DNA of 64,000 nucleotides from Trichobilharzia regenti (taxonomy: Eukaryota; Platyhelminthes; Trematoda; Strigeidida; Schistosomatidae). Shown piece by piece: positions 9,600 through 20,589 of the stretch. The stretch spans positions 10,399,517 to 10,463,516 of the forward strand of contig OX235263.1 of the NCBI GenBank assembly GCA_944472135.2, written 5' to 3'. Made by a program: the position numbers and the translations under genes. Under the pieces are notes generated by a model that worked only from the letters and a program-made list of their open reading frames with translations, had not been told where the DNA came from and searched no databases. The number at the start of each line of letters is the position of its first letter. Position 1 is the first letter of the stretch.

Positions 9600-10560
9600 G
9601 TAAAAGCTTTTTGTATTTTCCAGTGGACGGGAAACAAAACGATATTGTTGTGTTTATTGACGTTTGGCTATTTAATGCCAATAGCTTTATCAAAGTAGAA
9701 ATATTAAACCAGAATTTACAAAACTTCAGCTTATATATAACAAATTAATCATCTTTCATCAGCATAGGGGCATCTTTGCACTGTCAAGTCGGCCGATTGG
9801 TAGAGATAACAAAACTAAATGTAGATTGTCGGATTTGAAAGGTGTATAAAATTATAAAAGCAGTGTGTGTGTTTATATGACAAACTGCTTATCACATTCG
9901 TGTTGATTTTGTTGCTTCATTGAAGAGGTGATGTGTTGTAACTAGGTCAAATTCTGTTTTAGTCCATCATTCCTATTCAGGCAATTTGGATTCCACTTGA
10001 TATGTAGTGCTTTCGATGATATCACACGTTTCCTGTGATTTCTGAATTGCTTTTTCTGGATGATGATTTCAATATTGTCAATCGTACAGATGCTCTACGG
10101 TATTCATTTCTTCTGATTTTGATTTATAGAGATGTTTGTCCGATGTAGATCGCATCACATTCCAAGGAAGCATTTTATTTTATAGACGCAATCAGATAGA
10201 GAATCTTTAGGGATTTGGTCTTTTATGTAGACGAGGTTGCTTTGTAGTGTGTCTGATGTTTTAAAGAAAACCCTAATGTCGAGCTGATTGAGTATTCTTC
10301 TGATATCGTCTGACGTCTCTGCTCTATATGGAATGAAGACTATTGAGTTCCATAATCTCGAAATACGTTTTTGGTCATACTTAATATCAGTGTTGATTTC
10401 GCTAATGAAGTTCTTTGGGCAGTTTTGTTTTGCTTGAGAGTTTCAGTAATGTTTGATATTTCTTCTTCTTCTTCTATTTTCTTGCTCATCCGTTAACATG
10501 AAAGAGTGTGGAGGGATAGCAGGATATCCTGCTAATGATTCTTGAGAAAATTTGTTGAAG
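9600..10560 (-). mobile_element. PLE-C fragment
   Basis: Left end 9610-9760 matches the PLE-C repeat at 55105-55215. At about 10080-10180 the minus strand contains CDAIYIGQTSL followed by a stop and then IKIRRNEYRRAS, a disrupted GIY-YIG start equivalent to 55780-55860. The rest parallels 55880-56180. Frameshifts and stops throughout. Confidence 0.65.
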
Positions 10561-10584
10561 TCCAGAAACCAGGCTCCTCAACGA

Positions 10585-10755
10585 ATTCGCCTTTTTTTTA
10601 AAGGGAGGACCGTGAGGCCTCCCCACTGACAAAAACTACACGTCCGAGCGCACCCGATTAGGGTCCGTCGCGAGTTTCAACCCACCGAGGTGCAATGGTG
10701 AGCCTCCACCCGGGGTCAGAGAATTCTTGATCACCCTGAACCCGGCGCCTTTCTT
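10585..10755. other. GC-rich island, unidentified repeat
   Basis: Far richer in G and C than its surroundings. It contains a hairpin-capable GGGAGG...CCTCCC pair (about 10600-10622) and segments such as CACCGAGGTGCAATGGTGAG. It does not resemble the other families here and is not an obvious coding frame. It could be part of another transposon. Confidence 0.35.
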
Positions 10756-11230
10756 ATTTTGTTTTTCGTTAACTTCAGGCTAAAAACGACATGTTTTAAT
10801 TGTTTGCCTAAGATCCACTTTTTTCCAACTAAAAGTTTTCTTATCTAAAATTTGATGAAGTGTACAAAATTACTTTTGCCTTCTTCTTTTTCTGTTCTTC
10901 TGAAGGATTCAGTGAACCGAGAGACAGTTGTCTTCCTCCTCCTCCCTCTCTCTCTCTCTATCGCTTCGTCATACTCTCAGGTTGTTTTTATTTGTGTATG
11001 TGTACAAACTCATGAGATTATCCAAAATAATCGTTTCTCACACATCACTAATCATCACGGGATACTTATTTTAAGTCCCCTTCTCTGTGTGTGTGTGTCT
11101 CTCTCTGTCTTTCAGACAAAAGATATTTTTAATCAGTTTGAATAACAAGTGTGTGAATGATGAATAACTTTGATTTTTATACTTCATCAAATCTGCACAC
11201 TGACACATTACATTGGTTTGCATTTTTGAT
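10756..11230. other. AT- and CT-rich, no gene seen
   Basis: Contains a CT microsatellite at about 10938-10962 and GTGTGTGTCTCTCTCTC near 11085-11110. A 97-aa open frame here is compositionally driven and not supported. Confidence 0.35.
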
Positions 11231-11655
11231 TTAATTGCATGGAGGATTTAATCATGAGCTGACATCAGTTAGAGAACCACTGGAAAACCAACCAGGGAGT
11301 AATGAACAGCTGTTTCGTCCTAGTTTGGGACTCCTCAGCAGTACGCATCCACCACTATAGTTCGAACCCAGGACCTTCTGGTTACAAGGCGAGCTAGCTC
11401 GTAGACCATTGAGCCACTGGGTCCCGATCCAATGGTCCTTGAATTCTAACCTCTGACAGTTCACGACATAGCGCCACCACTTCGCAATGTCTTCTTCGAT
11501 GAGTTACTGCCTCATCTTCAACCTGTTGTACCCTACTGGTCACGGCTTCCCACTAGAACCCCAGGTTAACTGCGTGAATAGGGCCAGTCACTAGTGAGCA
11601 TCAGATTAATTTTCAAGTATTGGTTTTGTAGGGATTTTGTTTGATTGCATGGAAG
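11231..11655 (-). mobile_element. SINE-c, left unit of head-to-head pair
   Basis: A tRNA-derived SINE-like element of about 410 bp. The minus strand carries A-box-like TGGCTCAATGGTCTACGAG, B-box GGGTTCGAAC, a hammerhead, and an AATCCTCCATGCAATTAAAT end. It mirrors 11656-12010 around about 11604. Confidence 0.7.
11299..11344 (-). ncRNA. Hammerhead ribozyme in SINE-c (left)
   Basis: Minus strand: helix I GTACTG with CATTAC (5 of 6 pairs), core CTGAGGA (CUGANGA consensus), helix II GTCC-CAAACTA-GGAC, GAAA, 2-bp helix III around AGCT, cleavage triplet GTT. All invariant residues are present. Confidence 0.7.
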
Positions 11656-12010
11656 TGGGAATCCGTGACCAGTAGGGTACAGCAGGTTGAAGATGAGGCA
11701 GTAACTCATCGAAGAAGACATTGCGAAGTGGTCGTGCTATGTCGTGAACTGGCAGAAGTTAGAATTCAAGGACCATTGGATCGGGTCCCAGTGGCTCAGT
11801 GGTCTACGAGCTAGCTCGCCTTGTAACCAGAAGGTCCTGGGTTCGAACTATAGTGGTGGGTGCGTACTGCTGAAGAGTCCCAAACTAGGACGAAACAGCT
11901 GTTCATTACTCCCTGGTTGGTTTTCCAGTGGTTCTCTAACTGATGTCAGCTCATGATTAAATCCTCAATGCAATCAAACAAAATCCCTACAAAACCAATA
12001 CTTGAAAATT
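11656..12010 (+). mobile_element. SINE-c, right unit of head-to-head pair
   Basis: Begins GTGGGAATCCGTGACC and passes a tRNA-like head (TGGCTCAGTGGTCTACGAG, GGGTTCGAAC), then the hammerhead, and ends CAATGCAATCAAACAAAATC onward. That last block is also found at the 5' side of the left unit, which implies a circularly permuted or tandem template. Confidence 0.7.
11864..11909 (+). ncRNA. Hammerhead ribozyme in SINE-c (right)
   Basis: Helix I GTACTG (11864-11869) with CATTAC (11904-11909), core CTGAAGA (11870-11876), helix II GTCC/GGAC, GAAA (11892-11895), helix III A15.1-U16.1 plus C-G around AGCT, H17 = T at 11903. Complete consensus. Confidence 0.75.
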
Positions 12011-12099
12011 TTTGATTTTGACATAACCTTCCTATTTTGGTGTATATTTTTAGGCATCCAAGTAATATAGTAATGTTTGTTGTTCTTTCTGAGATCATT

Positions 12100-12580
12100 C
12101 AGTTCCGTTTGCATTAGGTGATTGAAGGCATTCGGTCACAGGAAGCCCTACATGACCTGCGTTTCGTGGTAGTTGGCACTGAGCAGTCAGTCAGCAAGGC
12201 GTATCTGCAACCTTGAAGGGACAACTCATGTCCCTTCGGATATTCAAACCCACGTCATCCAGTGACAGTTACGGTCAGAGATATTACCACTAAGCTATTC
12301 AGGCCCGTGACTGACTTCCTGTGGGATTGTACTGGATATTTTTGATTGGACAATAGTGTTAGTAACTAGAGTAATGTGCCTAGCCTTATCTCCGGTGCAG
12401 ACTGAATTCTATCAGTCAAGTTTGCAGTGTGGCTTGCCATCACAATGTACTATGAATTGTTGGTATTAGATGGTCGCAAGCTTAACTGATAGAATTCAGT
12501 CTGCACTGAAGATAGGACTGGACACATTACACACTAGTTACTGACTAGTGTCCAATCAAAAATTATAATGCTGCCTTATA
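12100..12580. repeat. Repeat family e, inverted arms
   Basis: Arms around 12335-12430 and 12475-12570 are inverted copies (CAGACTGAATTCTATCAGT against ACTGATAGAATTCAGTCTG, and GATTGGACA against TGTCCAATC). The left portion (12120-12330) matches 20640-20815. No coding potential. Confidence 0.6.
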
Positions 12581-12589
12581 TATACTATT

Positions 12590-13385
12590 ATTATACTTTT
12601 ATTGTTCCCTTGGGTTCCTAGTGGAACATAGGGCTTCAACTGTACGTCTCCACTTGCCACTTCTGTCTTCATTCTGCTATACTTTCCACCTCCATCCATG
12701 TTAGTGCATACTCTTTCAACTCCTCTTCACACGATCTCTTCCATGTCACCCTTGCACTGACGTCCCATTCGCCGCTTCCCCTTCTTTCGAGCTCCACTTG
12801 AGCAATGGCCTGACACGCGCGCGATGTCAACCGGCCTTCTCAGCGAGTGTCCAATCCATCTCCACTTTCTCCTATATATTTGTGGATTGGCGATTGGTTC
12901 TTGTTTTGTTTGTTTAACATAGTTTCCCATAGTTGGTGATTCTTTCCGGCCTGGCCCGGCAATCTAATGTTCAGTATAGATCCAGCGAAGACAGTTGTTG
13001 GTTGATAAAGGTCTGCAACAGGCTGATGGAAATATTTCTGGTAACCCACCCGCCAAGTTTCTGATCCGTTCTTTACAGAAGAACTGACTGACTTGACGTC
13101 TATATTGATAATCCGACTGAATTTTGTTGTTGATGCTGGCTGAGTGACGAAGATTTCCAGATTGGTTTCAGTTGGTTGATGAATGTGTGTGTTTGTCGCC
13201 TTCTCGATTCTTGCTCTATTTGACATCCTCGTCCGTTCCGACTTCCTGTAGTTGAGACAATGCTCAATGCTAGATGAGTGAATGAATGAAGTAACCTCTT
13301 TTTAATCCCTCTCGTTGATGGTGATTGGCGTTGGATGTTGCTGCTGTTGTTGTTGTTGCTTATTTTCATGACCTCCGTCTTGTCT
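12590..13385 (-). mobile_element. RTE fragment
   Basis: The 3' signature at 12600-12640 (GGGTTCCTAGTGGAACATAG) lies beside an ATT tail. On the minus strand upstream are the KWRWIGHSLRRPVD block (about 12840) and fragments of the YLGS-ARIEKA region (about 13200-13300). Multiple frameshifts. Confidence 0.75.
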
Positions 13386-14104
13386 ATGTTCTCCTTATAT
13401 ATATGTATATATATATATCATTACGTACAGAAATCATTTGATGAACCATTAAGCGACAAAGAATACCAAACGGCTGTTTTGCAATAGTTTTAGACAATTC
13501 TGCACTATGCATCTGTTCCTTCAATTATCATATATTGAACACAAGTCCGTCAGATTTAAAGGTATGTTTGTTGACAATTCATCAACCGGTATAGGACTCA
13601 ATTGCACATGATTTATAACTTCCTTCATTTCGCGATACCTTCATTAATAATGACATTCAGATCTTCATTTTAAAGATCTCAGAAGTTAAGTCACCTCCGA
13701 GCTCAAGGTTTATAAGCAGCATCTTTTGAGTACATAAGTTAAAAGACACTTTATGAGGGTTTTGACTGTATATTTTTGCCTATAAAACGGAGCAGATATT
13801 CGTTTTAATCAGGACTTTTCATGTACCATAAGCTACATATGCTAATGAGAAATAGTCAATTCATGACTTGCATTCATGCACTGATTATCCAGTTGTATTG
13901 TTCTGTCAGCTTAAAATCCATGACAGCTTTCTATGAATCGATCTATTCAGAGTTCTATGACTCTTCCACACCCACCACCCCCAGCAGTTAAACTAGCTCT
14001 GAATTTTGAGTGTGACACTTATCGCTAGATTTCACTGAGCATCTTATGAGTATTATTATTCTGCTAGCTATTAGAACTTAGCTAGAAACCAGCTAACCAT
14101 CAAT
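13386..14104. other. No gene seen; TA repeat
   Basis: Short (TA)n at about 13398-13420. One minus-strand stretch (about 13425-13520) is open for ~30 codons and ends at a donor-like GTAATG, but the acceptor is poor and no family was recognised. Confidence 0.3.
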
Positions 14105-14300
14105 ACAGTGGTGAATTGATGAATGGTCACTAGCAGTGGAAACCAGAATGAGCATTTCATCCTTATTTAAAGATTCGTCATCTAGATACACCTGCATTTT
14201 CAGTGAATGATGGTATTTCTCCACTGAAGCTTGGACAGATTGGGCCATGTGAGCCACTGTTAGTCACCATCCACCAATTCACTTCAAGTTAAATAATCAC
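14105..14300 (-). mobile_element. Sm-alpha-like SINE, decayed
   Basis: GGTCACTAGCAGTGGAA and TCATCCTTATTTAAAGATTCG correspond on the minus strand to a mutated hammerhead (helix II and core changed). An inverted partial piece, GTTAGTCACCATCCACCAAT, follows at about 14257, making a small head-to-head remnant. Confidence 0.55.
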
Positions 14301-14818
14301 AAAATCGTCAAAACATCTGGACAAGGAGCCGGTATGTCAATATAAGGCCCAGCATTCAGGTCCAGTCATTCAACGGGTACATTCAAAGTGAATTAAATAC
14401 GGTGATATAAGTTTGAGGAATAAAGTAAATTGCCTAGGGGAGAAATGAGCGATGCTTGGTGAGTTGGATGCCCTCAAAATGTGCAAAGTTTGATGATGGC
14501 AATAGTAATACAAGAGTACACATATGGAAGGAGAATGAAATATAACGAGAAATTGTAGTATTAGAACCAAGGTGAACGCAACAATCTCACAGTCCCTTCA
14601 GATACAAAACTCTAACGAAATCATAAACTTTAAGATTGAGTGGATTTACCTCTATAAACTTAAGTAGGTAAATTTAAGAAGACGTGTCGGTAAAGTAAAT
14701 GTTCTTTTCGACAAATTATTCTCAAAACCTGCAGTGCAATGGCATTTATGCTTGACAAAAGACTCAGCTGTCATCCAAAAGGATATGATTAGATGGAAGA
14801 TAGAGAACGGTGGCTAGA
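14301..14818. other. No gene seen
   Basis: AT-rich, with no open frame beyond chance and no recognised repeat. Confidence 0.3.
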
Positions 14819-14972
14819 CAATAATAATAATAATTTGCTTTATTCCAAAACAGTACTTGTGATACAGAATGGAATTCGCAGCATTTCACTACATTATTGC
14901 ATCCAGTTTGTGCATTAACAATAAATAAAGTTCTACATAGATTATGGGTAATCTCAGTTAATTTTGACCACA
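14819..14972 (-). mobile_element. CR1-like LINE 3' tail
   Basis: On the minus strand it ends ATCACAAGTACTGTTTTGG then AATAAAGC and an ATT run, parallel to the 3' end at 40545-40600 (ACCACAAATACCGTTTGG, AATAAAGC, ATT repeats). A short 5'-truncated insertion. Confidence 0.55.
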
Positions 14973-15654
14973 ACATATTAGCGTATCCGTGGCAAAGCCA
15001 AAATTAAACAGAATGTTTGAAGGTGTTAGAAAAGTAGATACTACTAGCACATTTACTGCCGTCAACGGTAACAAAAAATGGTCGAGATAAACAGAGTGTG
15101 AAAGAACGAAGAAGAATGTTTTAGGCAGAGTTTGTAAGGAAGAGAAAGAAAGAAAACGTTGTACCTATAAATGATATGAGTTGGAAAGACGAGATCCAGT
15201 TGTTCTACTGACTATTTAATAAATTATAAGCATCACGCCTATTGCTCTTTTTATTGCAAAGAACACGAACTAAGTAGGGTATGGTTGAGTTTTTGTACTT
15301 CCTATAGTTAAGTTTTCTTTTTAGGCTTCTGGTTTCACCTGATGAGATACAAGGGGAGAGTTGTGAATGAAGAGGGGGCTGTGAGTTAGATAAAATGAAT
15401 TTAGCCTATTTTCACATGAGTCCATGTGCCTGTCAACCAGAAATTATGAAATAATAATAAAAATAGAAATATAAATTTTTGAAAACCATAGATGTTACCA
15501 GTCTCCTGAAGTAATTTGAGCGCGCAAAGTCAGACTGAGTCATTATAAATTATTTAAAATAATCCCAGAGTACATATGAAAAAATCAAAACAAGATTTTC
15601 CTGCATGTTTCTCTGCGTAAGCCAACATAGCTTCTTCAGAAGAATTTTTATTAT
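14973..15654. other. No gene seen
   Basis: No long frame, splice pattern or known repeat recognised. Confidence 0.3.
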
Positions 15655-16310
15655 AATTATTATTTCCATTTATTCCTAGAGCGAAATGGGGCTTCAACCG
15701 CGCTTCTCCATTGCGTTCGGTTCTCTGCTAGAGTTTTCACCTGGCTCCAGGTCTGCCAGCATGCTTTAATCTCCTCTTCACATCACCTCCTCCAAATCAC
15801 CCTTGCACTGACGACCAACTCGCCGCTTCCCATTCAGTTGGGTTCCACTCGAGCAACGGCTTGTCTAGTAATGTCACTTGATGGTTTCCTCAGAGTAAGG
15901 CCAGCCAATCTATCTCCATTTCTTCCTTACTATTTGTTGCACAATCGTTTCCTGGTTGATTCGCCCATTGCCAGAGATCTCTGTTGCAGATCTTTTCTGG
16001 CCAGCCATCTTATTTTGAGTATTTAGCGAAGACGGCTGTTGATGAAGGTCTGTAGTTTGTTTGAGATGCTCTTTATGACGTGCCAAGTCTCTGATCCGCA
16101 TGAAGAGTAGCACTGACTTCACATTATAGTTGAAAACCGGATCTTGGTTTTCATGTTGAGTGCTGTTGACCTCTTGACCACAGACTTGAGAGTAATGAAA
16201 ACTTGTCTTGCCTTCCCGATCCTCGCTGCTTTGATATCCTCGTCAGTTCCGTCCGCCTGTAATTGAAACGATGCTTCCCAGATTTTAATGACTAACAATC
16301 TGCACATAAT
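15655..16310 (-). mobile_element. RTE fragment
   Basis: Starts with an ATT tail and the 3' signature, then the minus-strand C-terminal block (QIVRKKWR near 15920, ARIGKARQVFITLKSV near 16200) in shifted frames. Confidence 0.75.
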
Positions 16311-16702
16311 CTGTTTTCGCGGTGATTCAACTCCTTTCTATCAGAGATTAAAAATCCAGTTATTCATCTGTGCCAAACATCAATTTCACCAGTAGCAATA
16401 TAAATTCTTAACTGACTTATCAATATTATTAAACGCCACCTAAACATGCATCGTTTTATGATACCACAATTCCAAACAGCACAAATAGAATTTTAAACGG
16501 AAGAAATGCGATGAAACAAAATTGAACGAAGAGGTACAGAAGTGAAGATATTTCAATAAATTTGAAAGATTACAAGAAGACAACACATAGAGCTTGTTTT
16601 GAACGATTTTGCGTCATATCACGAAGAATACAGAATATAGAATATAGATGATTTTAAGAGCTACCCTATATGAATTAGGTGATGTATAAGCACAGTTATG
16701 TG

Positions 16703-16930
16703 CGTCAGTGACATGGCGGTTAGGAAGCTCGCTGACGATGCATATAGTCCGGTGTTCGATCCCCGGCCACAGACGTACTCCTTTACCTCGCTAAGCCAGA
16801 AATAATGCTGGGAAATAGGAAAGGCTAGGCATGAGGCTAGCAACCCCATCCTGTAAAATAAACACTGCTACATAAACTTCAATTCACTAGCTTGAAGCCC
16901 TATGTTCCACTGGAGAACGTGAAGGAAAGA
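16703..16930 (+). mobile_element. SINE-d copy
   Basis: tRNA-like head (CAGTGACATGGCGGTTAGG; B-box GTGTTCGATCCCCGG), middle GGCATGAGGCTAGCAACC, and a 3' end CTTGAAGCCCTATGTTCC shared with the RTE 3' end. Confidence 0.7.
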
Positions 16931-17224
16931 AGTAAGCCGAGTTGTAATGAAAAGAATTTAGGATATAATATCTCTTGATTTACACTGGATAGATTTCTAC
17001 TCAAAATACCACTTGGCGAAGCAAAACACTAAACCTCTGGAAAAAAACAAACAGCAACATCAACTCTTTGATATGATCGTTGAATATTCACACACGAGAC
17101 AGATAACCCTAATGAATGTTCAATATTCTCTCTACAAATCTACCCAGGCATGAAATAATAACCAAGACGACCCTCACAGTAACCGTGACTTATTTATTCT
17201 TGATATAAATATAACCTTTGGACA

Positions 17225-17496
17225 CTGTGGTAGAGTATAACTCCGTTATGGATAAGATTTTATTTTCATAAATCACACAATGGTGTTATACAGTAGTACT
17301 AACTGATGACCACGTTTCAATCACAAACTACTGCTGTTCATATTCATAGCCAGACAATACCCACACAAATTTCTTGCTTCATTTAAATACATGAGTAAAA
17401 GGTGACTAAACATTTGAATAAAAATCAGTATGTGATAATGTACATTTAGAAATAATAATATGAGTGTTGTTGATAAATTACAATTAGATGGAAAGT
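17225..17496 (-). repeat. PLE-A inverted 5' terminal repeat
   Basis: Reverse complement of the PLE-A pLTR (ATAATATGAGTGTTGTTGAT, CTTATCCATAACGG on the opposite strand). It sits directly upstream of a plus-strand PLE-A body, the canonical inverted arrangement. Confidence 0.7.
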
Positions 17497-18190
17497 AAGA
17501 CGACGTCAACTATATAGGTCAAACTAGTCGATCGAGGTAGACAGATTTTCAGAACGTAAGAATTCAGCTAAGCTGAGAATGAGTGATCCCACGAAGATGA
17601 GTAATTTAAAAAAAACTCAGCAATCGACTGCATACATTAAAACACAATCACACAATAGCATGGTGGGAGAGGGTTAAGATTCTAAGATGTAATCTATGTA
17701 GGTGGAGAGACAGTGAGATTGGTTACTGAATCGGTGTTCATTGAGTCTACACCCAACCCAACACATTCGACAGAAATGACTCAATGCAAATACCACAAAT
17801 ATGGAAGATATTATTACCACCAGTCAGTCAGTCAAATCGGAAGAGGATAATAAATAATCTCGAAATTCTATTTCAATTAAAACACATCACAACATTCTAA
17901 TCAGTTACTTATTATGACTATAAAAACACTCGTCTTATTTCCCATCTGATTTTAATTGATCGGTAACACTCATATTAATGATCGTGAGTGTACATTATCA
18001 CATATTGATTGTTATTCAAATATCTAGTCAGCTGCACACAAGTTTATAAATGAAGGAAAAACGTTGTGTGATTATTTTCTTGATATGGTTATGAGCAGCA
18101 ATAGTTTGTGCTCGAAACGTGGTCATCAGTTAATATCACTGTGTAACACTGTGTGATTTATCAAAATAAAATCTTATCAATAATGGAATC
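17497..18190 (+). mobile_element. PLE-A 3' end with pLTR
   Basis: Begins inside the GIY-YIG domain (VNYIGQTSRSR at about 17505-17540), severely 5'-truncated. It continues through the 3' region (ACCAGTCAGTCAGTCAAAT) and a plus-strand pLTR ending near ATAATGG at 18185. Together with 17225-17496 it forms a minimal PLE. Confidence 0.75.
18079..18129 (+). ncRNA. Variant hammerhead in PLE-A pLTR
   Basis: Helix I CTTGAT with ATCAG, core ATGGTTA (A6 also changed), extra T, helix II GAGCA/TGCTC, GAAA, helix III C-G plus A-U around GTG, cleavage triplet GTC. Architecture kept; core noncanonical. Confidence 0.5.
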
Positions 18191-18499
18191 ATTTATTCTA
18201 ACAGAACGAAGAAGTGATAGACAAAAAATTCCAGTAATAGGCCTAATAATATTGAAAGTCACATGTTATATAGTCAAAATGGCTCAATAGTCGGCGTCCT
18301 TCAACTTGCTGAAATCTGATTAGTTCTTTGTTCGACTGCTAGATAGATTGTCAATATTTATACTATTTGAAACCTTACAGATAGACTATCAAGGTAAAAT
18401 TTAGCTGAATATTATACTCCCTCTAGTTGTCCGAAAGCTGACGCTAAAAGAAGAGGAATACCATATGTAAAAGATAAGGAAAAGTTCCACACATTTATT
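18191..18499. other. Possible tRNA-like SINE relic, otherwise empty
   Basis: Around 18282-18352, TGGCTCAATAGTCGGCGTCC and TTTGTTCGACTGCT resemble A and B boxes of a tRNA-derived SINE. No other signal. Confidence 0.3.
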
Positions 18500-18898
18500 C
18501 CTCTTATAATGAGTTTGAACAAAGCAAAAACTACAGTTTTAGCAGAATACAATGGTACCATCTTTTATTTCGTTGCCTGCTCTCACATCAGCTGTTTACA
18601 CGCCAAAGACATTATTAGATATATCTACAAAAACAATTTTAACATATTTGCAAAGAGAGTTCATTTTAATGAATCTTTGGGTTTAATCTTGGGTTTGATC
18701 TTTGGTAGAATTATGTTTTCGAGTCTTTGCATCACTGCTTCTGCAATCAAACCTGATATTGGCGATCCCATGGGTGTTCCTTTGACTTGTTCATATATTT
18801 GGCCGTTGAATTGGAAGTGTGTTGTTAGGCATAGATTTATACATTCCATCCAGCTTGTGTGTTGCATTTTTGATTGTTGTGGAAGTTGTTCGTAGTTG

Positions 18899-19285
18899 CT
18901 AAGTAAATTGCTCCATGGTTTCTTTTGCTAGTTTTTGTCCGATGGACGTATATAATGCTGTCACGTCGAAGGGTACCATTATTTCTTGTTCATCTATTTG
19001 GATGCCTCTGATTTTCTCTAGGAATTGGATAGCAGAGTTGATGGAGTGATCGCAAGATTCCGTTAGGTGTCTTAGTTTTCTGTATGATTCTTTGGACAAA
19101 TTATATGTTGGAGTTCCTGGGAGTGATACAATTGGTCGTAACGGGATATTTGGCTTGTGTATTTTGGGTCTGCCGTAGAATCGAGGTAGGACTGGTCCAC
19201 TGGATTTCATTCGCCATTGGTCTTGTTTTGTGATCTGTCCAGTTTTGCTGAGCTTGTTTAAGGTCCTTTGGATGCGGTTGTCCAA
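18899..19285 (-). pseudogene. PLE-E RT N-terminal open frame (128 aa)
   Basis: The longest uninterrupted stretch of the PLE-E RT, holding the GRPKIHK box and motif A FDVTALYTSI. The upstream DKGRTTVV box is in the adjacent frame region (19285-19480), so the protein is not intact. RT function is inferred from motif order only. Confidence 0.75.
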
Positions 19286-19526
19286 TGTTTGTATGGGATT
19301 TGTTGGGAGATGTTGATATACATCTTCATCTTTGAGTAGTTCTTCTGCTTTCTTGGTGTATTCTTCTCTGTCTATGACTACTGTTGTTCTTCCTTTGTCG
19401 GCTGGTAAAATGACGATGTCCTTCCTATTTTTCAGCTTTTTGAGGGCCTATAGTTCTTGTGAGTTGTGTATGTGTTGTCTTTTCTGTTTGACCATTGGTA
19501 CAATTGTTTGGCGTATCTCTTCTTGT

Positions 19527-19575
19527 GTTTCCTCGTTCAGGTTTGATGATTATCATCAAACTTGAACGAGGAAAC
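19527..19575. repeat. 49-nt near-perfect palindrome
   Basis: 24-nt arms around one base at 19551 with a single mismatch (GTTTCCTCGTTCAGG on the left, CTTGAACGAGGAAAC on the right). It lies at the 5' edge of the PLE-E RT coding trace. Confidence 0.85.
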
Positions 19576-19649
19576 ATTATTGTTCGGCATAGTGTATAAT
19601 ATTATATATATATAATTTAAAACAATTAATTCCTTTTATGAATTTAGAT

Positions 19650-20035
19650 AAAGCAATAAGAAGACGTAATTTGTCTGAATCGTGTAATGTATTTGCGCAA
19701 CACATTTCGAACAATCTGATCCATCACACACGGACTTGTCATAGGAATACATTTATGAAATTAATAAAGAGGTAAGAGGTGAGAAAATAGGCTACTTAGG
19801 TCAAGTTAAAAGGACATATTCAAGGTCAAAATAACAATGAAGACCACTAAACCAAATAGCAGAGGTAATTGTATATCTGCTATGGTATCTCACCTCTTAC
19901 CTCTTTATTAATTTCATATATATTCTTATGACAAGTCCATGTGTGATGGATCAGATTGTTCGAAATGTGTTGCGCAAATACAACACTACACAATTCAGAC
20001 AAATTACGTCTTCTTATTGCTTTATATATATAATT
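19650..20035. repeat. Inverted PLE-type terminal repeats
   Basis: Left arm about 19650-19795, right arm about 19888-20030, inverted and nearly identical (AATAAGAAGACGTAATTTG against CAAATTACGTCTTCTTATT). The spacer 19800-19885 matches 48150-48240 and 55265-55375. A single-arm copy lies at 47390-47560. Confidence 0.75.
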
Positions 20036-20169
20036 ACTTTATGCATATATTAATTGATTGGTTTAGTTTAAAATGAACTTGTGCATGTATGTTAAAATTG
20101 TTTCTGTAGATATACTTAATAATAACTTTGGGCTGTAATCAGCTGATGCGAGAGAAGCCAACAAAGTGA

Positions 20170-20350
20170 ACGTCGGTGGCACAGTGGTTAGGACTCTCGC
20201 CGACCATGCACATGGTCCAGGGTTCGAGCCCGCACCGACGCACACCTGATATCTATGGTCGGCCTGCAAAATTTGGGCTACCCATATCCATGCTGAAAAT
20301 TCCATACTTGTACGAAAAATACGGTGTGGAATCAAGCTGTAATCAAAAAA
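20170..20350 (+). mobile_element. SINE-b copy
   Basis: The first 71 nt fold like a tRNA: acceptor CGTCGGTG with CACCGACG, anticodon-like stem in ACCATGCACATGGT, T arm GGGTTCGAGCCC. The 3' end GCTGAAAATTCCATACTTG then TGGAATCAAGCTGTAATC resembles the CR1-like LINE end. Confidence 0.8.
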
Positions 20351-20589
20351 ACAATGATGGTATCACTATATTCTGGAAAAACTGTAGTTCTTGCTTTGTT
20401 CAAATTAGGAAAAGTGTTATGCAGCTTTGTAAAATTCTGAGTTCAGCACATTTTCAGGTGCAAAGGAGGCTATATTTTTTTATAGGCTTGAATACTTTTG
20501 GTAAAGAAGAAAATGTTCACAATTTTACTATCTACACACTCGTGCATAAATCTTCTATTCGGCCTATGTATTTAAACGGTTTAGCGACT

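Larger units (their letters stand above)
18500..19575 (-). mobile_element. PLE-E fragment (RT fingers and palm plus pLTR)
   Basis: The minus-strand RT reads in order: KDIVILPADKGRTTVVIDRE (about 19420), LPRFYGRPKIHKPNIPLRPI (about 19190), MVPFDVTALYTSI (about 18975, catalytic motif A), then QVKGTPMGSPISGLIAEAV (about 18790). It is then cut and fused to repeat sequence (18500-18670) that also occurs at 30735-30920. The YxDD box and GIY-YIG domain are deleted. A 49-nt palindrome marks its 5' edge. Confidence 0.8.

Noticed and set aside
10852..11145. 97-aa protein gene
   Set aside because: The frame is driven by CT and T-rich composition, with no family resemblance or splice context.
13425..13520. 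Minus-strand exon ending at a GTAATG donor
   Set aside because: Open for about 30 codons, but the donor is weak, there is no polypyrimidine tract, and length is near chance for this base composition.
19890..20030. Hammerhead in the inverted PLE-type repeat
   Set aside because: GTTCGAAATG is present but no CUGANGA-like core with a compatible helix I could be found.
20170..20243. Functional tRNA gene
   Set aside because: The cloverleaf head is followed directly by SINE body and tail, is repeated six times, and position 33 of the anticodon loop is not T.
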